DNA from: Pigoraptor vietnamica | Lineage: Eukaryota > Opisthokonta > Filasterea | Length of the DNA: 29,607 nt | NCBI GenBank assembly: GCA_943704525.1 | Contig: CALSCQ010002228.1 | Span: 1 to 29,607 of the forward strand | Direction of reading: 5' to 3' | Shown here: positions 9,637 to 21,160 of the stretch, one piece after another | Layout: every line of letters begins with the position of its first letter | How positions within the stretch are numbered: position 1 is the first letter of the stretch | Made by a program: the position numbers and the translations under genes | The notes under the pieces: generated by a model | What the model was told of the DNA's origin: nothing | Seen by the model: only the letters and a program-made list of their open reading frames with translations | The model's database searches: none

Positions 9637-12259
9637 ATGTCGTCTGTGTACGGCAGCGCGCCCTCCGATCCGGACCCCCCTGGCCCACGCTTGCATCATC
9701 ATGACACGGCGCCTTTCGTACCGACGGGGATGGGCTATGGCCCTCTCGGCATGCCGGAGTGGCTGAGGGACGCGTGGCTCGCTGCCATGGAGAGCACGCT
9801 CGCGTGTCACCACGGCGGCGTCTTTCTCTACTCCCCCGCACAGGGACTTCTCTTCGCATCGCACGGCTTCTGGGTGTGCGCCCTTGCGCCGCCCGTGGAC
9901 AGGCGGGGCGTCATCGGCACTCGACAGCACGCGCGCGTCTCGTGTCCCGACGCGCTGGCCACGATGATCGCCGGCGCGCACGGCCGCTCCCGCGACGCGC
10001 TCGCAAAGGGACTCCGGCATCTCTGCTGCGGCCGAACAACGCACTTTTCCTGCGCGATCGACCTCGGCGACGCGCGCGTGACCCTCACAAACGGCGGCGC
10101 AGTGGCGCTTGGCAATGCTGTCGTCGAGATTGGACCTGGACCGGCCGTGTGCGACACGTGCCGCGGAAGGCAGACCTTGGCGCAGCAGGCGACGTCGTCG
10201 ATTTCCCTTGCGGGGGTCGGCGACTGCCACGTGACCCCGGCTAAGGCCCCTGCGTGCGCCGCGTGCGGGATCCTCGGGGTGGTGCGCCTAACGACGACAT
10301 TTGAACGGCCGCTGTCCTGCTGTGACCCCTCCGCCGCAGCGCCGCTCGCGACGCCGAACATCGGCGCGGGCGCGCAGGCACAAGTTGTACCGCCGCTCAC
10401 CTCGAACATCCGCTCCCTTCCCACGGTGCGTTCGAGAGACAGAGTGGCCTCAGTTGCGGATGTGGTCTCGGGTCCATCGCCGCCGAGCCGGGTCCTGCAC
10501 ACGCCGGACGGCAGCGAGTCGCTGAAGCACAACGGATCGCACGAGAAGAGGAGAGGTGATCGAACGAATGGCAGGAGCAACGGCAATGGCGCCGCCCACG
10601 CGCGGGTCCCTCCGTCACCAGAAGGGGCAACAGATCTACCTGACGCGCGTTCCGCTCTCACACAGCCGGCCCGCACAGAGCCGCGCGCAGCCGGACCCGA
10701 AAACGACGCGCGGAGTTCGCGCAGCACGCGGAGTTCGCGCTCACACGCGCAGCCGCCCTACCCCTTCTGCGAGTGCGGCGTCGTCGACGTCGAGGCGGTC
10801 GCGGGCATGGGGCGGTGGGAGGTGAACTTGGTGACGGGCGTGCTCACGTGGAGCGCGGGGATGTTTGCGCTGTTTGGGCGGCGCATGTCGATGGGTCCCC
10901 CGTCGACGTTTGAGGAAATGGCGGCATTCCTCGACAACGCGGACGCGCGGAAAGTCACGGTGCTCGCGCAAACGGCACTCAACTATGGCACGGGTATGTG
11001 TTCGGGCTCTTGCTTCATGTGTGCATGCGATTGCTGCGTTGTTACTTATCAGACTCTTTTTCACTCTGTGTGCGTGCTTGTGCGTGTGCGTGCGTGTGCG
11101 TGCGTGTACGTGTGTGTGTGTGTGTGCGTGTGTGCGTGCGTGCGTGTGCGCGTGTGTGTGTGTGTGCGCCTGTGTGTGTGTGTGTGCGTGCGTGTGCGTG
11201 TGTGCGTGCGTGCGTGTGCGTGTGTGTGTGTGTGCGTGTGTGCGTGCGTGTGTGCGTGTTTGATTTTCCCATCTCATGGTTCTACTTATCTTCGCAGGCC
11301 ACATGTGCGACGTGCGCATTCCGCTCACGTGCGGCCGTGAGCGCATCGTGTCCATTCGCGGCTTTGTATCCCGCCACGCCGTCACCGGCTCCGCCGTCCG
11401 CTGGCACGGGTACGTCCAGGAGGTGACGTCGCTTCGCTCCCTTCGCGACACGGTCGTGCACCTGAAGAAGCTCCTCCGCCACGCACGCGAAATGGCCGAC
11501 GTTGGCACGTGGATCTACTGCCCCGAGAACGAGCGCATCCTTTGGACGAAGGAAGTCTACGGCATGCACGGAATCGACATTGACGAGGCGTCGGAGCGCG
11601 CACTCGAACAGGTGCTCGAGGAGTGCGACGGAAATGCCGCCGCGCCCGTCAGCGAACCGCTCCCTCCCACCACGCCGGCGTCGCTGGACGCCTACCTTTC
11701 CTACGTGCACCCGGACGACCTCCCGTCATTCATGCGCGAGATTTACACGCCGCTGCGCAAGGGGACGCCGGCGCGCTTCGAGCACACGTACCGCGTGCGG
11801 TTCCCGGATAATGCGGCGACGGCGGCGGGTGGAAATCCGGTCCTGGCGCAGCGCGTGCTCTACGTGCGCGGGGAGTGCGTTCGCAAGGACGGAAAGTTCG
11901 TCGCGACGGGCTTTGTGCAGGACGTCACGGTGCAGTGGGACATGCAGCGCGCCCGCAACGACGTCGCCCTCAACGACAAGGTTGGTGGCAATTGTGGTGG
12001 CCGGGCACACATGGAAGCACGCACACACGCACGCACGCATGTAAGACATGCCCTAAGTATACAAACTGCATGCACGCGCGCACTTTGTCACAAGCTGAGC
12101 CGACGTCTTTCTCCATGTGGTTAGGTGCGCACGTCCGTCGCGTGCCTGGAGGGTCTGCTGGACCTCCTGCGTGGGAGCCAGCTCAACACACAGCAGTGCG
12201 AGGACCTTGACCTCCTCGCTGCCGCACTCCGCGACCTAATCGGACACGTCATGTACTGA
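9637..12259 (+). CDS. Tandem PAS-domain protein, function unknown
   Basis: Three exons: 9637-10993, 11298-11980, 12125-12259; 724 aa, phases consistent. Residues 1-370 match no family I know. They hold two CxxC pairs (CDTC near 171, CAAC near 208) that could bind a metal, followed by a Ser/Arg/Pro-rich, probably disordered stretch. PAS 1 (about 385-505, split by intron 1) starts [20 protein letters not shown] 2 (about 515-665) has the classic PAS_3 features: [21 protein letters not shown], then a PAC-like block [16 protein letters not shown] and TGFVQDVT. The last exon adds an amphipathic Leu-rich helix ([12 protein letters not shown]). There is no kinase, cyclase, bHLH or response-regulator domain, so signal output would have to go through partners. 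Ligand (flavin, heme or none) cannot be read from the sequence. PAS assignment is firm; role is unknown. Confidence 0.87.
11062..11262. repeat. (GT)n/(GTGC)n tract filling intron 1 of the PAS gene
   Basis: About 200 bp of GT repeat with frequent GTGCGT units, filling most of the 10994-11297 intron. It is open in all three plus frames, which creates spurious Cys/Val-rich open frames. Confidence 0.95.
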
Positions 12260-12795
12260 TACTGACGTCTTCGGGCCACGCTGGGGCCCCTCTCTCCTTA
12301 CGCCAATCAACGTCTCGGCATGCGTTCTCTGAGCGTCTTCTTGTTTTTCTCGTGTCATTCGTTGTGCCGTTTCTTTCTCGCCTTCTTTACTTTCTGCGTC
12401 GTTTATCTGAAATGCGGGTGCAAAGAGGACTCGCCGCCGTCCGTTGCATCTGGACACTGACATTCACTTTACAATTCCGCGGCGGGCGCTGTCGTTTCAA
12501 TCGCGCGTTCTGGCGTTTTGCGCGCACTGGGTTTGGAATTTGGTCAAATTTACGGGGTAGATATGTGCTGCGTGGTTGCGTGTGCGTGCGTGCGTGTGGC
12601 GTGCGTGCGTGCGTGCGTGCGTGCGTGCATACACATGCGATTGATAAAGTGGGCGGGTCCCCACTAAGGGTGTAATATAATCTTACTCTATTCTTTCACA
12701 ACACTCGGCGCCGACGCAACATGAAACGCATCCAAGCACGCGCAAGTAACGCAAACGCACACGCACGCACACGCACACGCACGCACACGCCGCAC
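12260..12795. other. Convergent 3' intergenic region between the PAS gene and SIL1
   Basis: Both neighbours end here (12259 plus, 12796 minus). The interval has a (GTGC)n run at about 12580-12629, a short perfect inverted repeat AGTGGG-CGGGTC-CCCACT (about 12648-12665), an AT-rich TGTAATATAATC that could serve polyadenylation, and CACG repeats at 12755-12790. I see no gene. Confidence 0.6.
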
Positions 12796-13673
12796 TCATA
12801 GATCTGCAGGGTCGTGCCTCAACACCCGTCGAACTTCCTTGGCCGGTACGCACATCCCAGGGCAGCGGCGAATGCGGTCCGCGACAAACTCAGAGACGTC
12901 CACCAGTTGCCCGAGATACTCGTCGCCGCCCTCCTTGTGTGCACTTTCCGCCTGCGCAACCCACGACTGCGCGAGCGCGCGGACGACCTCCTCCTTGCCC
13001 GTCGCCGCGTAGTGAGCCCCGCACCTGTCCATAAGCGCCCCCATGGCGCGCAGCGACGACTCAACGTCCGCGTTCGTGTGCCCGGACAGCCCGAGCGAGA
13101 CCGCATCGCACCAAACGTGCGGGTTTCGCCCATTGTCGCCCTCGTGTTGCGCCGCTTCTTCCTCGGCGTCCGGCACGAGCGCCGTCGGCAGCCACTTTGC
13201 TGCCGCCGTGCCAGTCGCGTCCGGCGCCCCCGGTGTGCCGCCCAGCAAGTCGCTCAACAACGTACACAGCTTTGTGCGAGGGCCCGCGTCGTCTCTGTTG
13301 AAGACGGCGAGCAAGTGCGCCCGGTGTTCCTCAGGGCCGAATATCAACTCCTGCGCTTGCGGATAGTGCCTGGCGATCGATGCGAGCGCGTAGAGAGCGC
13401 GCCTTGCCCCTATGTCGCTGCCATCCGCGGCAAGTGAGACGAGGCGGGGAATCGCGCCGTACTCGAGGGCCCGCAACTGCACGGGGGGATTGCTGTGTGG
13501 CGAAGCACACGAGTGAGGAGAGAAAACGAGTCTACCGAAGCTTACAATATCCATATTCACGTACAAATGCGCACATGCGCACACGCACAACAGCCTAATA
13601 ATCGACAAGATTCCAAAGACGCACACACACACACACACAAACACACACCACACACGCACACCACACACACACA

Positions 13674-13728
<55 letters not shown>

Positions 13729-15033
13729 TTGCATGGCCGAACCGAGCACAAGCGCAGCGGTTGCGCGAATGTCCTCGTTGGTGTCGTCGATGGCGTGAAT
13801 GACGGGCATGAGACCGCCGATCGAGTCGAGATCCCGCGCGTTGTCAACCTGAGCAGAGTTTCGAATTAGCGGCGCACAGCAACAAAGAGATGGTGCAAGG
13901 GCGAATGCGCGCAATTAGATGACGCTCGTCTCAGAGGACACTAGAGGGAGCCGATGTACTGAAATTTACGCGAGAAGAACGTGGGAAGAGGAGGGGAGTG
14001 TGTGCGTGTGCGCGTGCGTGTGCACGTGCGTGCATTCGATTGCCTGAAGGAAACGAAGGAGAGGAAGGGAGACTCACCTGGTGAACAAGATCCTCCATGT
14101 CGTTGAGGGCATCCACGCGATCCGAAGCGCTTGCGTTCGGATTACGCACAATCTCAACAAGCTCCTATATGGAGAGAGGATGAAGGCAAGGGAGTAAGTG
14201 GGGCTGGAAGCGCAGGGGACGACTATGGCTGTGAAGACACACGTACGCGTGACGCAGCGCGCTGCAACTAGAGGCGCACACGCAGACACACGGCAATAGC
14301 GCGCCATACACACACGCATACGCAAACGCACACGCACGCACACGCACGCACACGAACACGCACATGCACACGCACACACACGCATACACACGCATACACA
14401 CACGCACACGCACACACACACCTTCAGTATCTCAATCTCGCTGCGCATCTTGAGCGCCTTCTCCAGCTCTTCCATCGACGACTTCAACTCCTCCCACGTC
14501 TTCGGCCTTTCTTCTTCACCAGTTTCCGGCGCACCCTTCTCGGCACTCGTGCCGTCCCCCTCGCCCTTCAGCCCGAGATCACGCACGGCATCTTCCATCG
14601 CCTTGCGCAGTGCGTCGTGGCGCGCTTCAAACTCGTTCGCGTACTCGGCAGGGCGGTCCTTCAAGTCCTTCAACCGCTCCCTCAGTGCGAGCCGCTCTGC
14701 TTCCGTCATCTCAATCGACTTCTCAACCGCAATGAGCGACCCCTTCGCGTCTTTCGCTTCGCCTCGAAGAGCGGGCGGTCGCTGCGTGCCCCCCTCCATC
14801 AACTTTGCTCTCCGCTTCCCCGTGGACATGTCGAGCTGCACGTGCAAACCCGCGGGAATCGCCTGTCCCTCCGCGACGTCCTGCCACTCGTCCGTCGCCA
14901 CGAACACCGGCGGCGTTCCCTCCGAAGCGACTACGGAGCCTTCATCTTGCGAGTCGTCGTTAAGAGTGTCGGCGACGCACAGGCCCACCACAACCGCCAA
15001 CACGGCCGCGCACAGCAGATAGGAGCGTGCCAT
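12796..15033 (-). CDS. SIL1: SIL1, ER-lumenal nucleotide exchange factor for BiP/Kar2
   Basis: Exons 15033-14422, 14164-14078, 13848-13727, 13492-12796; 505 aa (human SIL1 461 aa). The start at 15033 gives a clean signal peptide ([21 protein letters not shown]). Next comes the SIL1 hallmark near residue 60: [20 protein letters not shown] followed by [10 protein letters not shown] charged, coiled-coil-like segment ends exon 1. Exons 2-4 form the armadillo-type helical core, with family blocks [26 protein letters not shown] and [21 protein letters not shown]1 opens the BiP nucleotide site to speed ADP release during ER protein folding. The protein ends HDPADL, with no clear KDEL-type signal. 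Donors of exons 1 and 3 open straight into TG repeats. A TATAAG box lies about 55 bp upstream of the ATG. Confidence 0.93.
13619..13727. repeat. (CA)n microsatellite abutting the SIL1 exon 3 donor
   Basis: On the minus strand the exon ends AAAG and the intron opens GTGTGTGTG for about 45 bp, then continues as imperfect TG repeat. The first GT of the repeat is the donor required by reading phase. Confidence 0.93.
14309..14421. repeat. (CA)n/(CACG)n tract abutting the SIL1 exon 1 donor
   Basis: Imperfect CA repeat with CACGCA and CATACA units; on the coding strand it is TG-rich and begins at the first intron base after CTGAAG. Confidence 0.93.
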
Positions 15034-15182
15034 CGTGTGTTGTAAGGCAGAGCCCCGTTGAAGAGACAATAGGCACTGCGCCGGCTCTTATAGACACGCT
15101 GCGTTGTGGGAGGAGCAATGTCGAAGGGGAGCTGGCGTGGCACAAAGCGCTTTTATGTCTTTTCGCGCGTGTGGGGTGGCGT

Positions 15183-15276
<94 letters not shown>

Positions 15277-15730
15277 CAAAGACTGTACTGCCCCACAGTG
15301 ACATCACGGATCCCAAGCGATATGGCGTGGTTCATCGTGATTGGTCCGTCAAAGTACCATAGAAGGGGTTATTGCATATATTTATATTAATATGGTCTTT
15401 ACGTTCCATTCGTTGGTCGTGGTGAATTTCCATTGGTCTATCTAGATACCGTATTAGGCAATTATTGACACGAGGTGCCAAGAAAATGGGGGCAACGAAG
15501 GACGAGATAGAAAATCCGGGCTCCAAAATGGCCCAACGACCGACCGTGTCTGAACGTCCAAGTTTCTCGCAAACGCGCAGCTTTTTAAGCGCGCCTTTCA
15601 TTGATCCGTCCAGTCAAACCCGCGGACGCACGCACACGCACAAAAGCGAGTATTGTTGAGCGGAGGGTGATGCGGAGAGGGGAAAAATGGAAACGAATTG
15701 CATTGGACGGACCAGCGAAGGAAGATGCAC
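15034..15730. promoter_or_regulatory. SIL1 promoter and VTC gene 3' region
   Basis: On the minus strand a TATAAG box lies at 15092-15087. A TGACATCA element (15299-15306), one base off a CRE/bZIP palindrome, lies about 265 bp upstream of the ATG; this is interesting because SIL1 is induced by the unfolded-protein response in other eukaryotes. A (GT)45 tract (about 15184-15273) separates the two. The rest (15310-15730) is AT-richer than its surroundings and shows no gene. Regulatory function is inferred. Confidence 0.5.
15184..15273. repeat. Perfect (GT)45 microsatellite in the SIL1 promoter
   Basis: About 90 bp of uninterrupted GT/TG repeat upstream of SIL1. Long alternating purine-pyrimidine tracts can adopt Z-DNA and are length-variable. 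Confidence 0.97.
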
Positions 15731-17177
15731 TTAGGCCGGGGTCGTGATCGGCTCGGCGTGGTGCTTGGTGCTCGACTCGAGGTTCTTGAGGTTGACGACA
15801 AAGTTGAAGATAAGCGCCGCTGATGGAGGGAGGAACAAAAAGAGAGAGAGAGAGACCGTCAATATGGGGGGGAGGGGGGGGGGGGGGAAGGGAGTAGACG
15901 GAGAGTGTCAGTACTCATGGCTCTGAGTGATATCAGCATCTCTAAAGAGGAGAGAGCTCGAACTGTGACGACACAGTGAGGACGTCAACACCCACCAACA
16001 AGCAGGATGACAAGCATGGTGGGACCGAAGCGGTCGTCGTAGGGTCCGCTGGCACGGCTGCGGATGCGGAGTGCGCGCCAGTGGAAGATGCACAGCGCGT
16101 AGACGGTAAAGACGAGGCCGACGCCAAGAAGAGCCATGCCACCAACACGCGACACCTTGTCGCCAAAGCTGAAAGTGTAGAGAAGGGCGAATCGTCACGC
16201 ATTGGAAAACTCACAAGGGCAGCCAGACGAGTACAACTCGCAGCGCACCACACGACCAACTGACAGACGACATGTAGCAGCTGGCGACAATGCCTTCCCG
16301 GCGATTCAGAGAAGGGACAAAGGGACCACAGCGTCACAAGACACCCACCCAATGATGCCGACGGAGACGGTCGCCATCAGCACGGCCATGTGGAGCCAGC
16401 TGAGGAACGTGCGCTCGTTCGCAAAGAACGTCTTGGGTTCGACGCGCATCGGCACCTTCGTCGGGAGCTTCTTCGGCCCAAAGCAGTTGAATAGACCGCG
16501 CGACCCGGTGTACACACGGCGCGTGTCGGGCTGCTGCTGCACCTGCTGTTGCGGCTGCGGCTGGGGAGCAGCCTGGTACTGCGACGAGGGCGCAGCGCCG
16601 TAGCTGGACGACCCGCCGACGCCGGCACCGTAGTGCGCGGACGAGCTGGCACCGGCCGCGGACGAACGGTTGCCCTGCTCGACGTCGCCGAGGAGCGGCT
16701 GGGACTCAGGGTCCGCCTGCAAGACACACACACGCACAGGAGCGCGTGTCAGCAAATTGGAGCATCGCCAAACGGGGCGGAAGCGAATTGCATCGTCCAC
16801 TGTGCGAGTTGTGGACTTGCGAATAGCGAGTGTCGCTCACCTTGCGCTTGCCAAACCAGCCGGCGTCCTTCTTCGGCGGAGAGCTGCTGTTCGCCGCGTG
16901 CACTTGCATCTCCACCTTACGCGGGGGGGCGGGTGTGCCGTGCTGCAGCATTCGCCAGTTAGCGACGCAAGCAACAGCGAAACACAGCACAAAGTTATCA
17001 GGGAAAGCCAACAGACAGCAAATTCCGGCGAATACGAAAGGCAGCCACATGCCACCGCAGGCGGAATGAGCCTCACCGTGCTGCGGGGAACAGGCGGCGC
17101 ATCCGGGGGAGCGCCCCACTCGGGCCTCTGCGTTGAAATCCGCATCAGACACATGGCACGAATCACTCTCACGAGCG

Positions 17178-17220
<43 letters not shown>

Positions 17221-19786
17221 CGTTCGCTCGCACAACGCTGCACGCATAGCACGATTCGAGCAGACCCACCGGCTCGTTGACGAGGTCCAGCCACGGCGGA
17301 AGCGCCTGGACGTCCTCGCGGAGGAGGTGGGCGGAGCCATGGATGTACTTCGAGAACTTGTGGACCTCAAAGAGGAGGCTGCGTCGAACAAGGTACGATG
17401 CGTGAGCACACACGCGGCAACGCACACAGATATGCACTAAGAACAAGCAGCAATACAGAAGCCAGAGGTAGTGCCACAGCATACGTGCACGCATCCAAGC
17501 ACGAAGGCGCGAGCAACGCGCCGCATGCAAATTCAACCCACCCGCTCTCGACGAGGTCGCTGACCCACTGCGGGGGGTCCTCGCCCGCCTGCGTCTGCAG
17601 CTTGATCTCGAGGACGGCGTGCGGGAACTTGCAAATGTCCGAGTCGCTCACCGTGTGCTGGTCGCGGTACCACTGGCCCTCCTGCACGACCTCCTTCACC
17701 ATGCACAGGTTCGTGTCGAGCGAGACGCGGACGGTGGCGTCGTTCGGCAGCTGGAAGGCGGTGCGGCAGTACTGCGTGCGGACCTTGGGCACGAGCTGCT
17801 TCGTGTCAACGACCTGCTGGATCTCGTCGAAAAGCGTCTGGAACTCGGCAATGTCCTTCTCCTTCTTGTTTTCGGCGCGCATTTTCGCGACGATTTTGTC
17901 CTTCTTGTACGTCCCGCGGAGGAAGTCCATCACGTGCTTGCGCTTCAACGGGAACCGCTCCTTGACGCTCACCTGTGGGGCAGAGTGGGACGGTGAGCGC
18001 GCAACAAAAGCACGCAACACGTGTGAACAAACGAAAGAAGTCGAACGCCCGAAATTGCTCAAGTCACCGACGGTCCCAATTCAACATATGAGTCAGAATG
18101 TGCTTGTGAGTGTGGGTGAGGATGGGGGTGTGTGAGATTTATAGTGCGAGAGATACGCAAAGGCTCACCTCGCCCGCCCAGCTGTCCTTGTGCGTCTTCC
18201 GCTCAATGAAGACCTCCTCGGGCACTTCCGAGCCGTACCAGCGAATGCGAAAGGCAATCGCGCCGTCCGTCTTCTCCAAGCGCCCCTGGTACAGCGTCAT
18301 GGCGTCGTTGTCGAAATACACCGACGAGATGAGGTCGGCGTCGTTCTGGCTCTTCTTGAATTGGTAGAGGGGCAGGTGCTGCAGCACGAGCCACTTGACG
18401 CGCGTGACGTCCTCCAAACGGACCCAGTACTTGGTCGTCTTGCGAACGAAGTTCTGCGCGCCCTCGCCAGCCGCCTTACGCGTGCGGTTAGTCGAGTCCC
18501 CGCGGAGAATGTCGGTGAGCGAGCTGAGCTGGACGATCACGTCGCCGTACTTTCCAGACAGGAACGGCTGCGAGCGAAGCTTGACGAGGAAGTAGGGCTT
18601 GCAGAGCACCTGCACCGCGGTCGCATAATGTGGCCATTAGAAGGCGAAAATCCGACTACGCACCCAGGCACCCGCACACACGCACACAGCACCACACACA
18701 TACACACACACACGCACACACACACGCACAGCACACCAAAGACACATACACGCATACATACACGCATACACACACGCATACACACACGCACGCACGCACG
18801 CATGCGCACCTGGCTGAACTTGTCGTGCTTCTTGCAAATCTTGATGAAGCCGGTGAAGTTGATGTTCACAAACTTCTCGAGGCGGAGGAGGTCGCGGCCG
18901 CAGCGGTCGATCGCCTCCTGGAGCGCCTGAACGGACTCGGCGTCGTTCACATTCTGCGCGTTCGCAAGAGGAAAGAGAAAATGGATTAGATCCAGTTGCA
19001 AAAGTGTGTGCCCATCTATTCCACAGAGAGAGAAAGTGAACGAGAGGAGGGGCGCGAGATCGCGAAGATATTTGGGGGAGGGATTCCAGCCCAATAATGG
19101 CAGTGTGTGTGAGTGTGTCTGTGACGCATATATCGAAGACGGGTACAGCTGCGCACTTCCCACACAGACGACGACCACCGCAACAACAGCACCCACCGCC
19201 TTCGCAACGCGCGACTGCAGGTCAGCAACGCGCACGCGAATCTCGTTGCCCTTCATCGACGTGAAGTTGTTGAGCTTGTCGAGCTCGGCATCAAGCTTGT
19301 TGAGGAAGCGGACCTCCCCAGACTCGTTCGAATTGACGCCGCCGTCGTTGCCGCGCTTCAGCACGGAGAGGGACGTGCCACGTGCGTCGTAGCTGCCGGC
19401 CATACCTGCCAAGAAAGCGAGTGAATATTAAGAGAATTGTTGACCTCCAAGCGTACTGTCGCGTGCATGGGTTCTCGGGGTACAATGCAGTCCCTAAACA
19501 CGGGCCCGTTTTCTCTCTCCCTCTCTTCCCCTCTCTCCGTATCCAAGTCTCCGTATCTGTCTCTCTCTTTGTGTGCGCGCATGTATGTGACCACGACAAT
19601 GTATGGCCAACACATACGCGCAGAGAGACAGCACAATAAAACCACGGGAGACCCACCGCCCGCAGCCATGAGCTCCTGCTGCTCCTTCGCGAGCTGCTTG
19701 ACGAGCTTCTTGAGGCCATGGTAGTCGAGGTAGTAGATGCTCCACTCCGGGTCCATTTGGGCCTGGAGGTGCTTGCCGAACTTCAT
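15731..19786 (-). CDS. VTC4: SPX-VTC-DUF202 vacuolar transporter chaperone, polyphosphate polymerase (Vtc4-like)
   Basis: Eleven exons: 19786-19657, 19405-19197, 18953-18810, 18609-18169, 17972-17542, 17378-17270, 17127-17077, 16942-16841, 16716-16349, 16168-15996, 15819-15731; 748 aa (yeast Vtc4 721). SPX domain 1-165: canonical start MKFGKHLQ, YLDYHGLKKLVK, and the inositol-pyrophosphate-binding cluster KICKKHDK (151-158). VTC tunnel domain about 185-475: TTKYWV, RIR (282-284), IERKTH (K299), FPHAVLEIK (E430), KFSKYIHG. These basic and acidic residues correspond to those that bind and polymerise ATP-derived phosphate in Vtc4, so catalysis looks intact. A Gln/Ala/Ser-rich linker (about 545-600) leads to DUF202 (about 620-735) with three membrane helices, FFANERTFLSWLHMA, FGDKVSRVGG and PYDDRFGP. 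The complex makes polyphosphate from ATP and moves it into vacuoles/acidocalcisomes. Choice of VTC4 over VTC2/3 rests on intact catalytic residues. Confidence 0.93.
17177..17218. repeat. (AC)n microsatellite in a VTC intron
   Basis: About 21 AC units inside the 17269-17128 intron; TG on the coding strand. Confidence 0.93.
18663..18805. repeat. CA/CACG/CATA-rich tract in VTC intron 3
   Basis: Imperfect CA-type repeat filling most of the 18809-18610 intron. Coding-strand TG/TGCG units begin within a few bases of the CAG/GTGCGC donor. Confidence 0.9.
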
Positions 19787-20517
19787 TCTCCCGCGTTGCC
19801 CTGAACGAGATGTGCGCGTCAGCACCTCGCACCACACCGGAGAAAAACACTAGCACCGTGGTGCATTCAGAGAAAGGGGCGAACAATGTCGCACACGCCG
19901 CTGCATACAAATACACCTACCCTGCGGCAAGGAAACGGCCGCGATGGACTGTGCGAGGGGGGTTCACGTCACCTTCAATCTACTGGAAATGAACTTCACA
20001 CTGAAATAAAGGCAGGACACAGGGACACTGTGACGGCGCCAAGGAAGACCAAGGGGAGAGAGGGAGAGGGGCGACGCACGCGAGAGAGGGGTATAATGCG
20101 TGCGTGTGTGCGTGTGTGTGCGTGCGTGCGCCGTGCGTGCTCGTTGGTCGGCTGTGGGTGTTGTCATCCGTTGTTTACTTGCGGCGTCTGTGCGCGCTAT
20201 GGTTGGGATTACGTTCCTCCCGAACTGTTATTTGAAATAGTGCTCCATTTTTCCGTCTTTTTCTTCGCATGCTCAAATTGCGCGCACCCATCCGGACTCA
20301 GCCGAATATTCCATTTTGATGTGACGCGCCCCTCAATTTAGCCCTCATTTTCCCACGCGCTCCAAATAAAAATTAAAACGCACCCCGGATGTTATATCAG
20401 GACGTCATTGAGGCGTCACTTTGAGTAACAGTGTTACGTACCTCGCAAGTGAAGAACGGCAGTGCCCAAGAGCCCTTGGCAGTGCCCCCATCCCAACGCG
20501 AAGGTGACTGCGAGAAG
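19787..20517. promoter_or_regulatory. Divergent promoter region between the VTC gene and the coiled-coil gene
   Basis: Start codons at 19786 (minus) and 20518 (plus) point apart across 731 bp. Contents: a GT-rich run (20098-20130), CAAATTGCGCGC (20274-20285), CACCCCGGATGTT (20381-20393), and two bZIP-like half sites GACGTCA (20401-20407) and GCGTCA (20413-20418). The second and third motifs recur in the 25324-26138 promoter region. I saw no CACGTG, the Pho4-type site that drives yeast VTC genes. Confidence 0.5.
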
Positions 20518-21084
20518 ATGGAACAGATTGGCGAGCTTCAGAAGCTTGTCTCGCAGCTGTTCTCGGCGGACAACAAGGGCGACAGAACGGCACTGTTGAG
20601 GTAGTTGATTGATTATTAGTCGCTTAGAACAGATTGCAGCGGAATTGACACTGCTGCGTGTTGTAGGGCAGCGAGGGAAAAACTCGACGACCTGAAGGCA
20701 AAGTACAGGCGCCAAGAAGGCTTGCACGCGGCTTTATTGGAGGAAACGGAGTCTATTGTCGAAAATTCGAGGTGTCTGTCCGACGACGTACGGCGAATTC
20801 ACAAGGTTGGTGTGAAGCTGCTTGCTGCGTGCTGACGCCACGTCTCTTATGTATTGCCTCGGCTGGACCATAGGAGATGGAGGTGATCTACGCAGCACAT
20901 CCCTCTCTTCGCACTGAAACGCCACTCGTGATGGCCCCCCGCAATGGGTCGGCGACGTACGAGCACTTTGAACGGGAAGTGGAAGAGCTGGAGCGCATTG
21001 CGACTACGTCGCCAGAAGGTGCGTCCGGCGGGTGCTCTTTTTGGGAACACATATGTTGTCGGGGTTGACGGGCGAAGGGGGGCA

Positions 21085-21160
<76 letters not shown>

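Noticed and set aside
12648-12665. AGTGGG/CCCACT inverted repeat as a terminator or structural RNA
   Set aside because: A six-base stem is expected by chance in GC-rich DNA and there is no other RNA-gene signal around it.
16202-16348. An extra coding exon between VTC exons 9 and 10
   Set aside because: Joining 16349 directly to 16168 restores the DUF202 junction GIIGFGDKV in phase, so no intervening exon is needed.
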